A stretch of DNA of 64,000 bases from Caulobacter rhizosphaerae (GCF_010977555.1 NZ_CP048815.1:4518501-4582500), one strand, 5' to 3'; shown: positions 23,317-31,306, counted from the first letter of the stretch. Notes: generated from the letters alone by a model not told the origin. Numbers and translations are program-made.

Positions 23317-23365
23317 ACCCCTCACCCGACCTCCTGAGGCCCCCCTCTCCCGCAAGGGGAGAGGG
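23317..23365. repeat. Right half of the palindromic repeat split by the IS110 element
   Basis: CCCCTCACCCGACCTCC followed by the hairpin CCCTCTCCC/GGGAGAGGG. It is the complement-side arm of the half repeat at 22046-22090. It ends 9 bp before the stop codon of the chemoreceptor-like gene. Confidence 0.75.
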
Positions 23366-23373
23366 AATATAGG

Positions 23374-24474
23374 TCAAGCTGCCTTCACCCCCGGGCGAAA
23401 GGTCGTGGCCGGCTGTTCCGCCTCCGCCGTCTGGACCAGGCAGCCGTACCAGCCCAGGCCCCGATAGGTCTCGTAACCCGGCGTCAGGGCGTAGCCGATG
23501 GTGCGGGCTCCGTCGGCGTAGCTGGCCATGTCGCCGCCCGAGGTGTCGAGTTGGAAGGTCTCCTCCAGCACGCCCTTACCGTCCGAACTGGCCAGCACCC
23601 TGTGGTTCTGGTCCAGCAGCAGCACCCGCGAGCGGGTCCTTTCCTCGTCGGTCAGGCGCACGCCGTCGACCACCGCCTGGGCCTGGGGCTTCCAGTCGAA
23701 ATGCACGCCCAGCACGCCCAGCACTCGCCCGTTGGCCTGGCCGCCCTCGCGGATGGCCGTGGCGTAGGTGGCGACCGGGGCGTCGTTCAGGGCCTTGACC
23801 CGCTGGATGTCGCAGACCGTGAAGTCGTCGCCCGACTTGGTGCGCAGGGCGTCGCGGAACCAGGGAGCGTCGGCCACCGAGGTGTTGCGGGCGGCCGGAT
23901 AGCGGTCGGGGCGGCCGCTGGCGATCACCCGGCCCGACGGGTCGGCGATCCACAGGTCCAGATAGACGGTGTAGGCGTCGAGGATCACCTTCAGCCGCTG
24001 GCTGGCGTAGGTGGCAGCCTCGCGCGACGGCGCCGCCACGCAGTCGACCACCGCGCTGTCGGTGGCCCACCAGCGCACGTCGCAGGTGCGCTCATAGAGG
24101 TTGCGGTCGATGATCTCGATGGCGTTCAGGGCCAGGTCGACCAGGCGCTGGCCGCGCAGATGGCCCAGGATCGCCCCGCCGATCGCGGTCAGCTCGTCGA
24201 GGTCGGCCCGCACCTGGCTCTCCAGGGCGGCGGCCACCACATCGATCTGGGTGGAGATGGTCTTGAACTCCTCGGCGACGATCGCGAAGCCGCGCCCCGC
24301 CTCGCCGGCCCGGGCGGCGACGATCAGGGCGTTGATCGCCAGCATCTTGGCCGAGCGGTTGACATAGGCGATCTCGCCGATCTTCTCGCCGGCCACGGCG
24401 CTGAGGCGCTCGCTGAGCTCCAGGATGCGTTCTGGGCGGAGGCTGGCGTCGTCGCTCGCCAAAGGTCCTGCCAT
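23374..24474 (-). CDS. Soluble chemoreceptor-like protein: short MCP signalling segment followed by a Cache-like domain
   Basis: The 366-residue protein has no membrane segment. Residues about 15-90 resemble the tip of a methyl-accepting signalling domain (VNRSAKMLAINALIVAARAGE, then GRGFAIVAEEFKTIS). The usual tip glutamine/threonine motif QTNLLALNAA is altered, and the long helical bundle is missing. Residues about 150-355 look like a single extracellular-type Cache sensor (YTVYLDLWIADPSGRVIASG, DAPWFRDAL, then GVLGVHFDWKPQAQAV), here C-terminal and cytoplasmic. The signalling-then-sensor order is reversed relative to standard receptors. Start 24474 (MAGPLAS) follows GGGGGAAACC. Whether it still contacts CheA/CheW is unknown. 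Confidence 0.7.
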   Translation of the reverse strand: MAGPLASDDASLRPERILELSERLSAVAGEKIGEIAYVNRSAKMLAINALIVAARAGEAGRGFAIVAEEFKTISTQIDVVAAALESQVRADLDELTAIGGAILGHLRGQRLVDLALNAIEIIDRNLYERTCDVRWWATDSAVVDCVAAPSREAATYASQRLKVILDAYTVYLDLWIADPSGRVIASGRPDRYPAARNTSVADAPWFRDALRTKSGDDFTVCDIQRVKALNDAPVATYATAIREGGQANGRVLGVLGVHFDWKPQAQAVVDGVRLTDEERTRSRVLLLDQNHRVLASSDGKGVLEETFQLDTSGGDMASYADGARTIGYALTPGYETYRGLGWYGCLVQTAEAEQPATTFRPGVKAA

Positions 24475-24767
24475 GGTGGTTTCCCCCGAAACCGGCGGCG
24501 GGACCCGGAACAGCCGAATCATTCGCCAGACGGGCGAGCATGACACCGCCGCCAGCTTTCAGAACGGGGGCCGGACAATCTGCCGCGCCCTGTGGACGGT
24601 TTGGCGGCCCGCCGGGGCGGGAAATGCGCGGTTTGGCGGCAATCCTTGCCTGATTAATCATCAAGGCTTGAGCGGGTTGTCGCTCGACGATGCGCGCGAA
24701 GCCTTGCCGTACGGCGATGACACCGGTGGACAGAGATTTTTGGACGGGGGATGATGCCCTCCAACAT

Positions 24768-24896
24768 CCGCTCATCCCAGCGAATGCCGGGACCCAGATG
24801 GAATGGCGACGGCGCTGACGCCAAAGGTGTTGAGCGCGTCCAGGTCATCCACACCGCCATGGGATCTAGGGTCCGGCATTCGCCGGGGATGAGCGG
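24768..24896. repeat. Long palindromic repeat (CGCTCATCCC...GGGATGAGCG family)
   Basis: CCGCTCATCCC with CGAATGCCGGGACCCAGAT at the left is mirrored by ATCTAGGGTCCGGCATTCG and GGGGATGAGCGG at the right, with mismatches. Outer sequence equals the short repeat at 16292-16325. It occupies much of the 441-bp gap between the chemoreceptor-like gene and the pectate lyase; no gene was found in the remainder (24475-24767). Confidence 0.8.
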
Positions 24897-24915
24897 CGAA
24901 AAAGGGGGAAACACG

Positions 24916-26259
24916 ATGATCCGCACCACCGCCGTCCTGGCCGCCGCCTTGGCCGCCGCCGCGCCCCTGGCCCAGGCCGCCCCGCGCGAGGTCCTGGCCT
25001 TTCCCGGGGCCGAGGGCGCGGGCCGCCTGGCCGCGGGCGGGCGCGGCGGAACGGTGATCAAGGTGACGAACCTCAAGGACTCCGGCCCGGGCTCGCTGCG
25101 CGCCGCCGTCGAGGCCGAGGGCCCGCGCACGGTCGTGTTCGACGTGGCCGGCACGATCCCACTGAAGCGCGAGCTGAAGATCGCCAACGGCCGGATCACC
25201 CTCGCCGGCCAGACCGCCCCGGGCGGCGGGATCACCCTGCGCGACCATACCCTGGTGGTGGCCGCCGACGACGTGGTCATCCGCTTCATCCGCTCGCGCC
25301 TGGGCGACGAGAGCAGGACCGAGGGCGACGCGATCTGGATCAATTCCGGCCGACGGATCATCCTCGACCACGTCTCGGCCAGTTGGTCGGTGGACGAGAC
25401 CCTGTCGGCCAGCGCCCGCTACGACGCGCCAGGCCAGGGGTTCTACGATCTGACCGTTCAGTGGTCGATCATCGCCGAGAGCCTGCGCCATTCGATCCAC
25501 GCCAAGGGCGACCACGGCTATGGCAGCCTGATCCGCGGCGGGAACGGCTCGAAGATCAGCTTCCACCACAACCTGTGGGCCAACCACTTGGCCCGCATGC
25601 CCCGCCCAGGCAACTATGAAGGGCCGGACAAGGACCCGGTCGGGGCCTTCTTCGAGTTCCGCTCCAACGTCTTCTACAACTGGGGCAAGGGCCACGCCGG
25701 CTACGACGCCGACAAGGCGGCCCTGGCGGCCTACAGCTTCATCGACAACGCTTATGTCATGGGCCCCGACAGCGAAAAGCCCGTCGCCTTCAACGAAAGC
25801 AACAGCCTGGCCAAGGCGTTCTTCGCCGGCAACAGCATGAACGGCGTCGCGCCCGCCGATCCGTGGAGCCTGGTCAGCGGGCTGCAGGCGCCGGGCTATC
25901 GTCAGGCCGCGCCGATCGCGGTGGCGCCGGTCAAGGCCGATCCAGCGGCTTCGGCCTATGAGCAGGTGCTGGCCCACGCCGGGGCCAGCGTGTTCCGCGA
26001 CAGCGTCGACGCCCGGATCGTGGCCGGGGTGCGCGACCGCACCGGCCGGCTGATCGACAGCCAGGCCCAGGTCGGCGGCTGGCCGGCCCTGCCGCCGGGC
26101 GTCGCGGCGGTCGACACCGATGGCGACGGCATGCCCGACGCCTGGGAAAAGGCCCACGGCCTGAACCCGCGCAAGGCCGACGGCGCGCTGGACCGCGACA
26201 GCGACGGCTGGACCAATCTGGAGGACTATCTGGCCGAGGCGGCCCGGCGGCGGGGGTAG
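24916..26259 (+). CDS. Secreted pectate lyase (polysaccharide lyase family 1-like) with C-terminal Ca-binding repeat
   Basis: A 447-residue exported protein. The signal peptide is MIRTTAVLAAALAAAAP ending AQA. The catalytic beta-helix opens with VLAFPGAEGAGRLAAGGRGG and continues with SLRAAVEAEGPRTVVFDVAG, a pectate-lyase hallmark, then ILDHVSASWSVDETL and KISFHHNLWANHLARMPR with its basic active-site residues. The C-terminus DTDGDGMPDAWEKAHGLNP and DRDSDGWTNLEDYLA is a calcium-binding thrombospondin-3/dockerin-like repeat. It cleaves pectate outside the cytoplasm. Start 24916 has AGGGGGAA upstream; the longer frame runs through a repeat. Confidence 0.88.
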   Translation: MIRTTAVLAAALAAAAPLAQAAPREVLAFPGAEGAGRLAAGGRGGTVIKVTNLKDSGPGSLRAAVEAEGPRTVVFDVAGTIPLKRELKIANGRITLAGQTAPGGGITLRDHTLVVAADDVVIRFIRSRLGDESRTEGDAIWINSGRRIILDHVSASWSVDETLSASARYDAPGQGFYDLTVQWSIIAESLRHSIHAKGDHGYGSLIRGGNGSKISFHHNLWANHLARMPRPGNYEGPDKDPVGAFFEFRSNVFYNWGKGHAGYDADKAALAAYSFIDNAYVMGPDSEKPVAFNESNSLAKAFFAGNSMNGVAPADPWSLVSGLQAPGYRQAAPIAVAPVKADPAASAYEQVLAHAGASVFRDSVDARIVAGVRDRTGRLIDSQAQVGGWPALPPGVAAVDTDGDGMPDAWEKAHGLNPRKADGALDRDSDGWTNLEDYLAEAARRRG

Positions 26260-26359
26260 GTTTTCCCCAAAGTATCGCTGTTCCGGAAAACACCGGTCTT
26301 CCTTCGCGCGCCGCCCTGCCTTATCTCTGCCTCGCCGATCACGCCGGGGAAGGCCGCGA

Positions 26360-26731
26360 ATGCTGTACATGCTGCTGTGCTATAACAACGAGACCGAGGT
26401 CCTGGGTTGGACCCCGGAACAGGACGCCGCGGTCATGGGTCGGCTGTCGGTCGTCCATGATCGCCTGGTCGCCGAGGGCAAGATGGGACCGTCGGGCCGG
26501 CTGCAGGGCACCACGGCCGCCAAGACCCTGGTCAAGACCGAGGCTCCCTTCGTGGTCGACGGCCCCTATGCCGAGACCAAGGAGCAGTTCCTGGGCTTCT
26601 ACACGCTGGACGTCGCCGACATGGATGAGGCCCTCGACATCGCCCGCGAACTGGGCGTGGCCAATCCCGGCGGCGCCTACGAGGTGCGGCCGATGCGGCT
26701 GTACCTGCCGGGCGCGATCGCGGCGGCGTAA
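26360..26731 (+). CDS. YciI/DGPF-domain protein
   Basis: A 123-residue single-domain protein of the YCII-related family: MLYMLLCYNNETE at the start and the diagnostic VVDGPYAETKEQFLGFYTLDVADMDEA in the middle (two pieces, DGPYAETKEQ and LGFYTLDV). Such genes often accompany ECF sigma factors, but none is seen here. The biochemical role is unknown. The start is preceded by GGGGAAGG. Confidence 0.85.
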   Translation: MLYMLLCYNNETEVLGWTPEQDAAVMGRLSVVHDRLVAEGKMGPSGRLQGTTAAKTLVKTEAPFVVDGPYAETKEQFLGFYTLDVADMDEALDIARELGVANPGGAYEVRPMRLYLPGAIAAA

Positions 26732-26775
26732 GCTTGGCCTCGCCTGGCGTCGACCGGGATAAGCTGAGGACACGA

Positions 26776-27198
26776 ATGCCCTACCCTACCTTCGTTCCCG
26801 CCCTTCTCGGCCTCGCCCTGGCCGCCGCGCCCGCCATCGCCGGCGCCGAGACCTGGCGGTGCTCGGCGACCAAGGGCCCGGTGACCCACGACCTGTCGGC
26901 GACGGTCGAGGGCGAGCGGGTGACGGGCTTCGACTGCCTGGCCTCGACCAAGGGCGCCTCGGAGATCACCAGTTGCAGCCTAGCGCCCGAGGGCAAGCCT
27001 ACGGCCGGCCCGGCGGGCGTCACGACCTTCCCGCTGACCGACGACGACGTGGCCGTGGCCCGCCGAAGCGGCGACACGATCGTCTTCGACTTCACGCGAA
27101 CCCGCCTGAGCAACTATTGCGGCCAGTCCTCGACCATCGCCGCCACCCTGACGCTCAAGGCCGGCGCCAAGCACTGCCTGGCGGTCAGGAACCAGTAG
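26776..27198 (+). CDS. Small secreted protein of unknown function
   Basis: A 140-residue protein with a clear signal peptide (VPALLGLALAAAPAIAGAE). The mature part has four to five cysteines (WRCSAT, FDCLAST, TSCSLAP, NYCGQSS, KHCLAV) consistent with disulfides, and beta-strand-like alternation. I do not recognise the family. Start 26776 (MPYPTF) is preceded by GAGGACACGA. It is on the same strand as, and 44 bp after, the YciI gene. Confidence 0.65.
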   Translation: MPYPTFVPALLGLALAAAPAIAGAETWRCSATKGPVTHDLSATVEGERVTGFDCLASTKGASEITSCSLAPEGKPTAGPAGVTTFPLTDDDVAVARRSGDTIVFDFTRTRLSNYCGQSSTIAATLTLKAGAKHCLAVRNQ

Positions 27199-27207
27199 GG
27201 CGCGCCT

Positions 27208-27453
27208 CTAGCCGTCGCGTTGCGCCTTCTTCCATTCCTTGAATTCGCGCTCTTCGCGGTCCTTCTTGCTTTCGCCGGGGATGACCGCCTTGCCGGCCCC
27301 GACCACGACCTTGCCGGTCGTGCCGACCACGGCCGCGCCCGCGCCGACCACGGCTCCGCCGGCGGCGACGGCCAGGCAGCCCTGGCTGGTGACGGCGACG
27401 GCCAGCAGGGCCAGGGCGAGGGGCAGGCGACGCGGGAAAACTGGGCGCAACAT
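27208..27453 (-). CDS. Small lipoprotein with glycine-zipper segment
   Basis: 81 residues from 27453 (MLRPVFPRRLPLALALL). The lipobox-like VTSQGC predicts lipidation at about residue 23. It is followed by a Gly/Val/Ala-rich segment (AAGGAVVGAGAAVVG) and a charged tail (KKDREEREFKEWKKAQRDG). The frame is open to 27768, but the upstream part is compositionally unlike a protein start. Convergent with the preceding secreted protein. Function unknown. Confidence 0.6.
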   Translation of the reverse strand: MLRPVFPRRLPLALALLAVAVTSQGCLAVAAGGAVVGAGAAVVGTTGKVVVGAGKAVIPGESKKDREEREFKEWKKAQRDG

Positions 27454-27742
27454 TGGGGGCAAGCTCACTGGCGTTGGGGCGAGCGTTCTAGCCCGGGACG
27501 CGCCCAGGGTCGCCGCGTCCGATGGCCGCTGTGTGGCGGCGGAGGTCGGTTCATCTCCGCCAACGAGGTTCGGCTCCGGCCCGCCTGGATGCTCGGATCT
27601 GTTGTGTTCGGGGCGATTTGCGTCGTCGCTGTTCAGACTATCCTTAACGTTGGGCCGCGCTTGGTTACCTTTTATCAACGAAAAACTTAGGAACGAGACT
27701 CGTCGCCGGAGAGTTGATGCGCCGAAGGGATATGATTTCCAA

Positions 27743-27955
27743 ATGGCCTCCCGCGACGAACTCATCAAGCGCGAAGCTCTCGAGCTCTGGAATCAGATGC
27801 ACGACGAGCCGCCGCCGGAAGTCAGCGGCGGGGAATTGCTCGAGATCATTTGCCGCAACCTGCACGTCCAGGACTATGACCGGGTCCGCTCGCCGTTCCT
27901 GCGGCCGACGATGATCCTGCGGCCCGAGGAATGGCCCGAGGCGCGCAAGGGCTAG
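27743..27955 (+). CDS. Conserved-looking 70-residue hypothetical protein
   Basis: MASRDELIKREALELWNQM followed by PPPEVSGGELLEIICRNL and LRPTMILRPEEWPEARKG. The high charge and lack of hydrophobic segments suggest a small cytosolic helical protein. The upstream spacing to GAAGGGATATG is acceptable. No family recognised. The ORF stops just before the ClpP remnant region. Confidence 0.55.
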   Translation: MASRDELIKREALELWNQMHDEPPPEVSGGELLEIICRNLHVQDYDRVRSPFLRPTMILRPEEWPEARKG

Positions 27956-27980
27956 GGTGCGTTTCGGCCCACATGCGCCG

Positions 27981-28130
27981 TCATTCCGGGCCGGACGCCG
28001 ACGACGACGAAGCCGCCTGAATGCGGTCGACCAGCCCCCACTCCAGCGCTTCTTCCGCGGTCATGAAGCGATCGCGATCCATCGCCCGCTCGAAGTCCTC
28101 GAAGGTGCGACGGGCTCCGCTTCCCTTGAG
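27981..28130 (-). pseudogene. ClpP C-terminal remnant downstream of aroC
   Basis: The minus strand from 28130 to the TGA at 27983-27981 reads [19 protein letters not shown] and [19 protein letters not shown], then a Ser/Ala tail. This matches the last helices of the ClpP protease subunit (the [10 protein letters not shown]...GLVD motif). No start, no catalytic Ser/His/Asp region and no room for one: the aroC stop codon is 1 bp upstream. It appears to be a decayed or transposed 3' end of a clpP-like gene; part of aroC's 3' junction may mark the break. Confidence 0.6.
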
Positions 28131-28131
28131 G

Positions 28132-29256
28132 TCAGCCCTTCCGGCCCTGACCGCCCGGAACGAACGCGCCGCCGCCGGTCTGGGCGCGGTGGCGCAGGAA
28201 GGCGTCGGCCAGGACGCAGGCGGTCATGGCCTCGACCACCGGCACGCCGCGGATGCCCACGCAAGGGTCGTGGCGGCCTTTGGTGCGCAGGTCGACCTCT
28301 TCGCCGGCCTCGTTGACGCTCTCGCGCGGGGTCAGGATCGAGGAGGTCGGCTTGAAGGCCACGCGGGCCACCACCGGCTGGCCGGTCGACAGGCCGCCCA
28401 GCACGCCGCCGGCGTGGTTGCTGAGGAACACCGGGCCGTCATCGCCCATCCGCATCTGGTCGGCGTTGTCCTCGCCCGACAGGGCCGCGCTGGCGAAGCC
28501 CTCGCCGATCTCAACGCCCTTGGCGGCGTTGATCGACATCAGGGCCGCCGCCAGCTCGGCGTCCAGCTTGCCATACAGCGGCGCGCCCCAGCCGGCCGGC
28601 ACACCCACGGCCTCGACCTCGACGACGGCGCCGGTCGAGGACCCCGCCTTGCGGACCTTTTCCAGGTGCTCTTCCCACACCGGAATGATCGCGGCGTCCG
28701 GCGACCAGTAGGGGTTCTGCTCGACCTGGTCCCAGTCCCAGTTGCCGCGGTCGATGACGTGCGGGCCGATCTGGACCAAGGCCGCGCGCACCGTGACCCC
28801 GGGGATCACCAGCCGGGCGACCGCGCCGGCCGCCACCCGCGCGGCGGTCTCGCGCGCCGAGCTGCGCCCGCCACCGCGATAGTCGCGCACGCCGTACTTG
28901 GCGAAATAGGGATAGTCGGCATGGCCCGGCCGGAAGGCCTGGGCGATCTCGCCATAGTCCTTGGAGCGCTGGTCGGTGTTGTCGATCATCAGGCTGATCG
29001 GCGTGCCGGTGGTGCGCTGGCCGTCGCTGCGTTCGTCCTCGAACACCCCCGACAGGATGCGCACGGCGTCCGGCTCCTGGCGCTGGGTGACGAACTTGCC
29101 CTGCCCCGGCCGGCGCTTGTCGAGGAAGGCCTGGATGACCTCGGCGGTGAGGGCGATGCCGGGCGGAACGCCATCGACCACGCAGCCCAGGGCCGGGCCG
29201 TGGCTTTCGCCCCAGGTGGTGACGCGGAACAGGTGGCCGAAGGTGTTGTGCGACAT
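28132..29256 (-). CDS. aroC: Chorismate synthase
   Basis: A 374-residue enzyme with the family signatures: [20 protein letters not shown] at the start, the [14 protein letters not shown] loop, [34 protein letters not shown], and C-terminal [17 protein letters not shown]. It converts 5-enolpyruvylshikimate-3-phosphate to chorismate using reduced FMN, the last common step of aromatic biosynthesis. The length is normal, with a slightly variable C-terminus (GGQGRKG) ending next to the ClpP remnant. Confidence 0.97.
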   Translation of the reverse strand: MSHNTFGHLFRVTTWGESHGPALGCVVDGVPPGIALTAEVIQAFLDKRRPGQGKFVTQRQEPDAVRILSGVFEDERSDGQRTTGTPISLMIDNTDQRSKDYGEIAQAFRPGHADYPYFAKYGVRDYRGGGRSSARETAARVAAGAVARLVIPGVTVRAALVQIGPHVIDRGNWDWDQVEQNPYWSPDAAIIPVWEEHLEKVRKAGSSTGAVVEVEAVGVPAGWGAPLYGKLDAELAAALMSINAAKGVEIGEGFASAALSGEDNADQMRMGDDGPVFLSNHAGGVLGGLSTGQPVVARVAFKPTSSILTPRESVNEAGEEVDLRTKGRHDPCVGIRGVPVVEAMTACVLADAFLRHRAQTGGGAFVPGGQGRKG

Positions 29257-29395
29257 GGGCGCGGTGTAGCGGAAAGCGCGGGAGGGGGCAAAGCCTGGGC
29301 GGCCTTGCTGCGGGAGGCGCCCCGCCGGGGCATGTTCGACCCGCTATTCCGAATTGATACACCCAATAGTGGCAATAATGCTTAAGCTCTCAATA

Positions 29396-29412
29396 GTTGC
29401 ATATTGTGCAAC
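29396..29412. promoter_or_regulatory. AT-rich palindrome upstream of the orphan 150-residue gene
   Basis: GTTGCA (29396-29401), TATTG, TGCAAC (29407-29412): 6-bp arms and 5-bp spacer. It lies in an unusually AT-rich stretch (29350-29425), 79 bp before the gene at 29491. The near-duplicate pieces CCAATAGTGGCAAT and TCAATAGTTGCATA suggest repeated regulator sites. Confidence 0.35.
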
Positions 29413-29490
29413 TCAAGAGTACCGTTTCATCTCGTTGGTACTTGAGGTAGCGCCCCGGCGCAGCCGGGCCCAAACAGGGAGCATGAGGAC

Positions 29491-29943
29491 ATGACCACCG
29501 GCACAGCGAACTTCAACGGCGACTGCGGCGAGTGCAAGAACGGCTACTACACCGCCACCTCGTCCGGCGGGATGCAGCCCAACCAGTCGGCCACGGTCAA
29601 CGGCAATTCCCCGCAGAACTGCGTGGTGGCCAACGACGGCGGGACGGTCTTTGCGATCGAGCTGCAGTCCATCGCCGGCATCTACAGCTACCAGGTCCGG
29701 GTCGACGCCCAGGGTCCCAAGGGCGCCTTCAGCGGCTCGATGTACCTGGCGTTCGAGGACCAGACGGGCGACGTCTACTATCTGAGCATCTTCTCCTCGA
29801 CCCGCGAATGGCACGAGGTGTCGTACAACAGCAGCGCGCCGGCGATCGTGAAGATCTACTGGAGCGACAAGTCGTTCACCGTCGCCAGCGGCGACGCCGC
29901 CAAGGCCAAGCCGGCGTACAAGGTGCTGAGCCCGGTCGGGTAG
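29491..29943 (+). CDS. Orphan 150-residue beta-rich protein, unknown function
   Basis: No signal peptide or membrane segment. The N-terminus has NFNGDCGECKNGYYTATSS with a CxxC pair. The rest alternates polar and aromatic residues (SGSMYLAFEDQ, GDVYYLSIFSS, REWHEVSYNS, VKIYWSDKSF), suggesting a beta-sandwich reminiscent of small lectin or pore-forming folds, though I cannot assign a family. It has its own AT-rich upstream region and no obvious partner. Start 29491 has GAGGAC just upstream. Confidence 0.6.
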   Translation: MTTGTANFNGDCGECKNGYYTATSSGGMQPNQSATVNGNSPQNCVVANDGGTVFAIELQSIAGIYSYQVRVDAQGPKGAFSGSMYLAFEDQTGDVYYLSIFSSTREWHEVSYNSSAPAIVKIYWSDKSFTVASGDAAKAKPAYKVLSPVG

Positions 29944-29977
29944 TCGGGCTATCGACTCCGGATCGCCCTGAAAAAAC

Positions 29978-30085
29978 CTGTCATCCCGGACAAGCTCGCC
30001 GAGGGCCCATGCGGGACCGCCGGAAGCTCTGAGCTGTCGCCCCCGGTCCCGGATCTTCGCGCTGCGCGCTCGTCCGGGATGACAG
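29978..30085. repeat. Palindromic repeat (CTGTCATCCCGGA...TCCGGGATGACAG)
   Basis: Outer arms CTGTCATCCCGGA (29978-29990) and TCCGGGATGACAG (30073-30085) are perfect complements. The interior carries CTTCGCGCTGCGCGC. It shares the terminal GTCATCC with the 4505-4644 family but has another interior. It lies between convergent genes, so it may also stop transcription. Confidence 0.8.
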
Positions 30086-30110
30086 TCGTTCCAAGCCGCA
30101 GACCGCCGCC

Positions 30111-30476
30111 CTACAGCGCCAGGGCGCAGCTTTCGCCGATGGTCGGGCGCGAGATCACCACGCGCGACAGGCCGGGGAACTGCGGCGTCAGGCGCTCGGC
30201 GAAATAGAGGCAGATCCGCTCCAGGGTCGGACTCTCCAGGCCGGGGCGGTCGTTGAGCAGGCCATGATCCAGCTCGGCGGCGACGGCCTTCAGGGCGGCG
30301 TCCAGGCCGTCGAGGTCGGCGACCCAGCCGGCGTCCTGCATGGCGCCCTTGACGCTGGCCTCGACCTTGAACGAGTGGCCGTGCAGCTTGCGGTAGCGAT
30401 GGTCGGCGGGACCTTGCTCGATATAGTGGGCCGCGTCGAAATGCGCGGCCTTCGTGATCTCGAAGACGGGCTTCAT
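30111..30476 (-). CDS. queD: 6-carboxy-5,6,7,8-tetrahydropterin synthase family (QueD)
   Basis: A 121-residue T-fold enzyme. The zinc-binding histidines are seen in AAHFDAAHYI and KLHGHSFKVEA; WVADLDGLDAALKAV and NDRPGLESPTLERIC follow the QueD pattern. It makes 6-carboxytetrahydropterin from dihydroneopterin triphosphate for queuosine. Odd point: where QueD usually has Cys four residues before HGH (CxxxHGH), this protein has Tyr (HRYRKLHGH). It is the third gene of the queC-queE-queD run on the minus strand. Confidence 0.85.
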   Translation of the reverse strand: MKPVFEITKAAHFDAAHYIEQGPADHRYRKLHGHSFKVEASVKGAMQDAGWVADLDGLDAALKAVAAELDHGLLNDRPGLESPTLERICLYFAERLTPQFPGLSRVVISRPTIGESCALAL

Positions 30477-30550
30477 CAGGGTACTTCTTTTGACAAGGCC
30501 TGGGAGGCTCTAGCGGCTCGACCCTGTCACCAGGTCGAGCGCCTTATCCG

Positions 30551-31183
30551 TCAGGGCAGGCCGAGATATTTGTGCGTCTGGACGCTTAAACGCCATTGTG
30601 GGTGCGAAAGGCAATAGGCGACGGCCAATTGGGTGTTCCGCTCGCGGTCGGGACCGTCCATCGGCTGCAGGTAGAAGCGCTCGAAATCCAGGGCCGCGAA
30701 GCGCTCCGGCATGGCCTTGTCCTGCGGATAGACCAGCTTCAGCTCCTGGCCCGAGGTCTGGACCATCGGGGCGTCGGCCTTGGGGCTGACGCACACCCAG
30801 TCGACGCCCTCGGGCGCTTTGAGCGTGCCGTTGCTCTCCACGGCGATCATGAAGCCCCTGGCATGCAGGGCGGCGATGGCCGCCGCGTCCAGCTGCAGCA
30901 GCGGCTCGCCGCCGGTGCAGACCACCAGCCGGTCGTCCGGCCCGCCGATCCAGGCGGCCTCGACCGCGTCAGCCAGGGCGTCGGCCGTGGCGAACTTGCC
31001 GCCGCCCTCGCCGTCCGTGCCCACGAAGTCGGTGTCGCAGAAGGTGCAGACGGCCTTGTGGCGGTCCTGCTCGCGGCCGTTCCACAGGTTGCAGCCGGAG
31101 AACCGGCAGAACACCGCCGCCTTGCCCGCCTGCCCGCCCTCGCCTTGCAGGGTGAGGAAGATCTCCTTGACGGTGTAGGTCAT
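30551..31183 (-). CDS. queE: 7-carboxy-7-deazaguanine synthase (radical SAM)
   Basis: A 210-residue short radical-SAM enzyme. YTVKEIFLTLQGEGGQAGK is the QueE start; the cluster-binding cysteines are in FSGCNLWNG and VCTFCDTDFVGT (the extended CX14CX2C spacing seen in one QueE subgroup). VVCTGGEPLLQLD is the GGEP motif and ESNGTLKAPEGVDWVCVSPK the substrate side. It converts carboxytetrahydropterin to carboxydeazaguanine. It sits between queC and queD; a palindromic repeat separates it from queC. Confidence 0.93.
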   Translation of the reverse strand: MTYTVKEIFLTLQGEGGQAGKAAVFCRFSGCNLWNGREQDRHKAVCTFCDTDFVGTDGEGGGKFATADALADAVEAAWIGGPDDRLVVCTGGEPLLQLDAAAIAALHARGFMIAVESNGTLKAPEGVDWVCVSPKADAPMVQTSGQELKLVYPQDKAMPERFAALDFERFYLQPMDGPDRERNTQLAVAYCLSHPQWRLSVQTHKYLGLP

Positions 31184-31205
31184 TGCAGGCGCTCGCGGGC
31201 CCGCC

Positions 31206-31302
31206 CTCGTCCTTCGACAAGCTCAGGATGAGGGCTACTGAACGGTTGGAGATCACGGGCGCTCAAAATGAAAGCCTCATCCTGAGCTTGTCGAAGGACG
31301 AG
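31206..31302. repeat. CTTCGACAAGCTCAGGATGAGG palindromic repeat, copy 1
   Basis: CTCGTCCTTCGACAAGCTC with AGGATGAGG at the left, and CCTCATCCTGAGCTTGTCG with AAGGACGAG at the right, are reverse complements; the ~43-bp interior is unremarkable. A second copy lies at 39604-39690. It sits between queC and queE without breaking the gene order. Confidence 0.9.
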
Positions 31303-31306
31303 ATTT

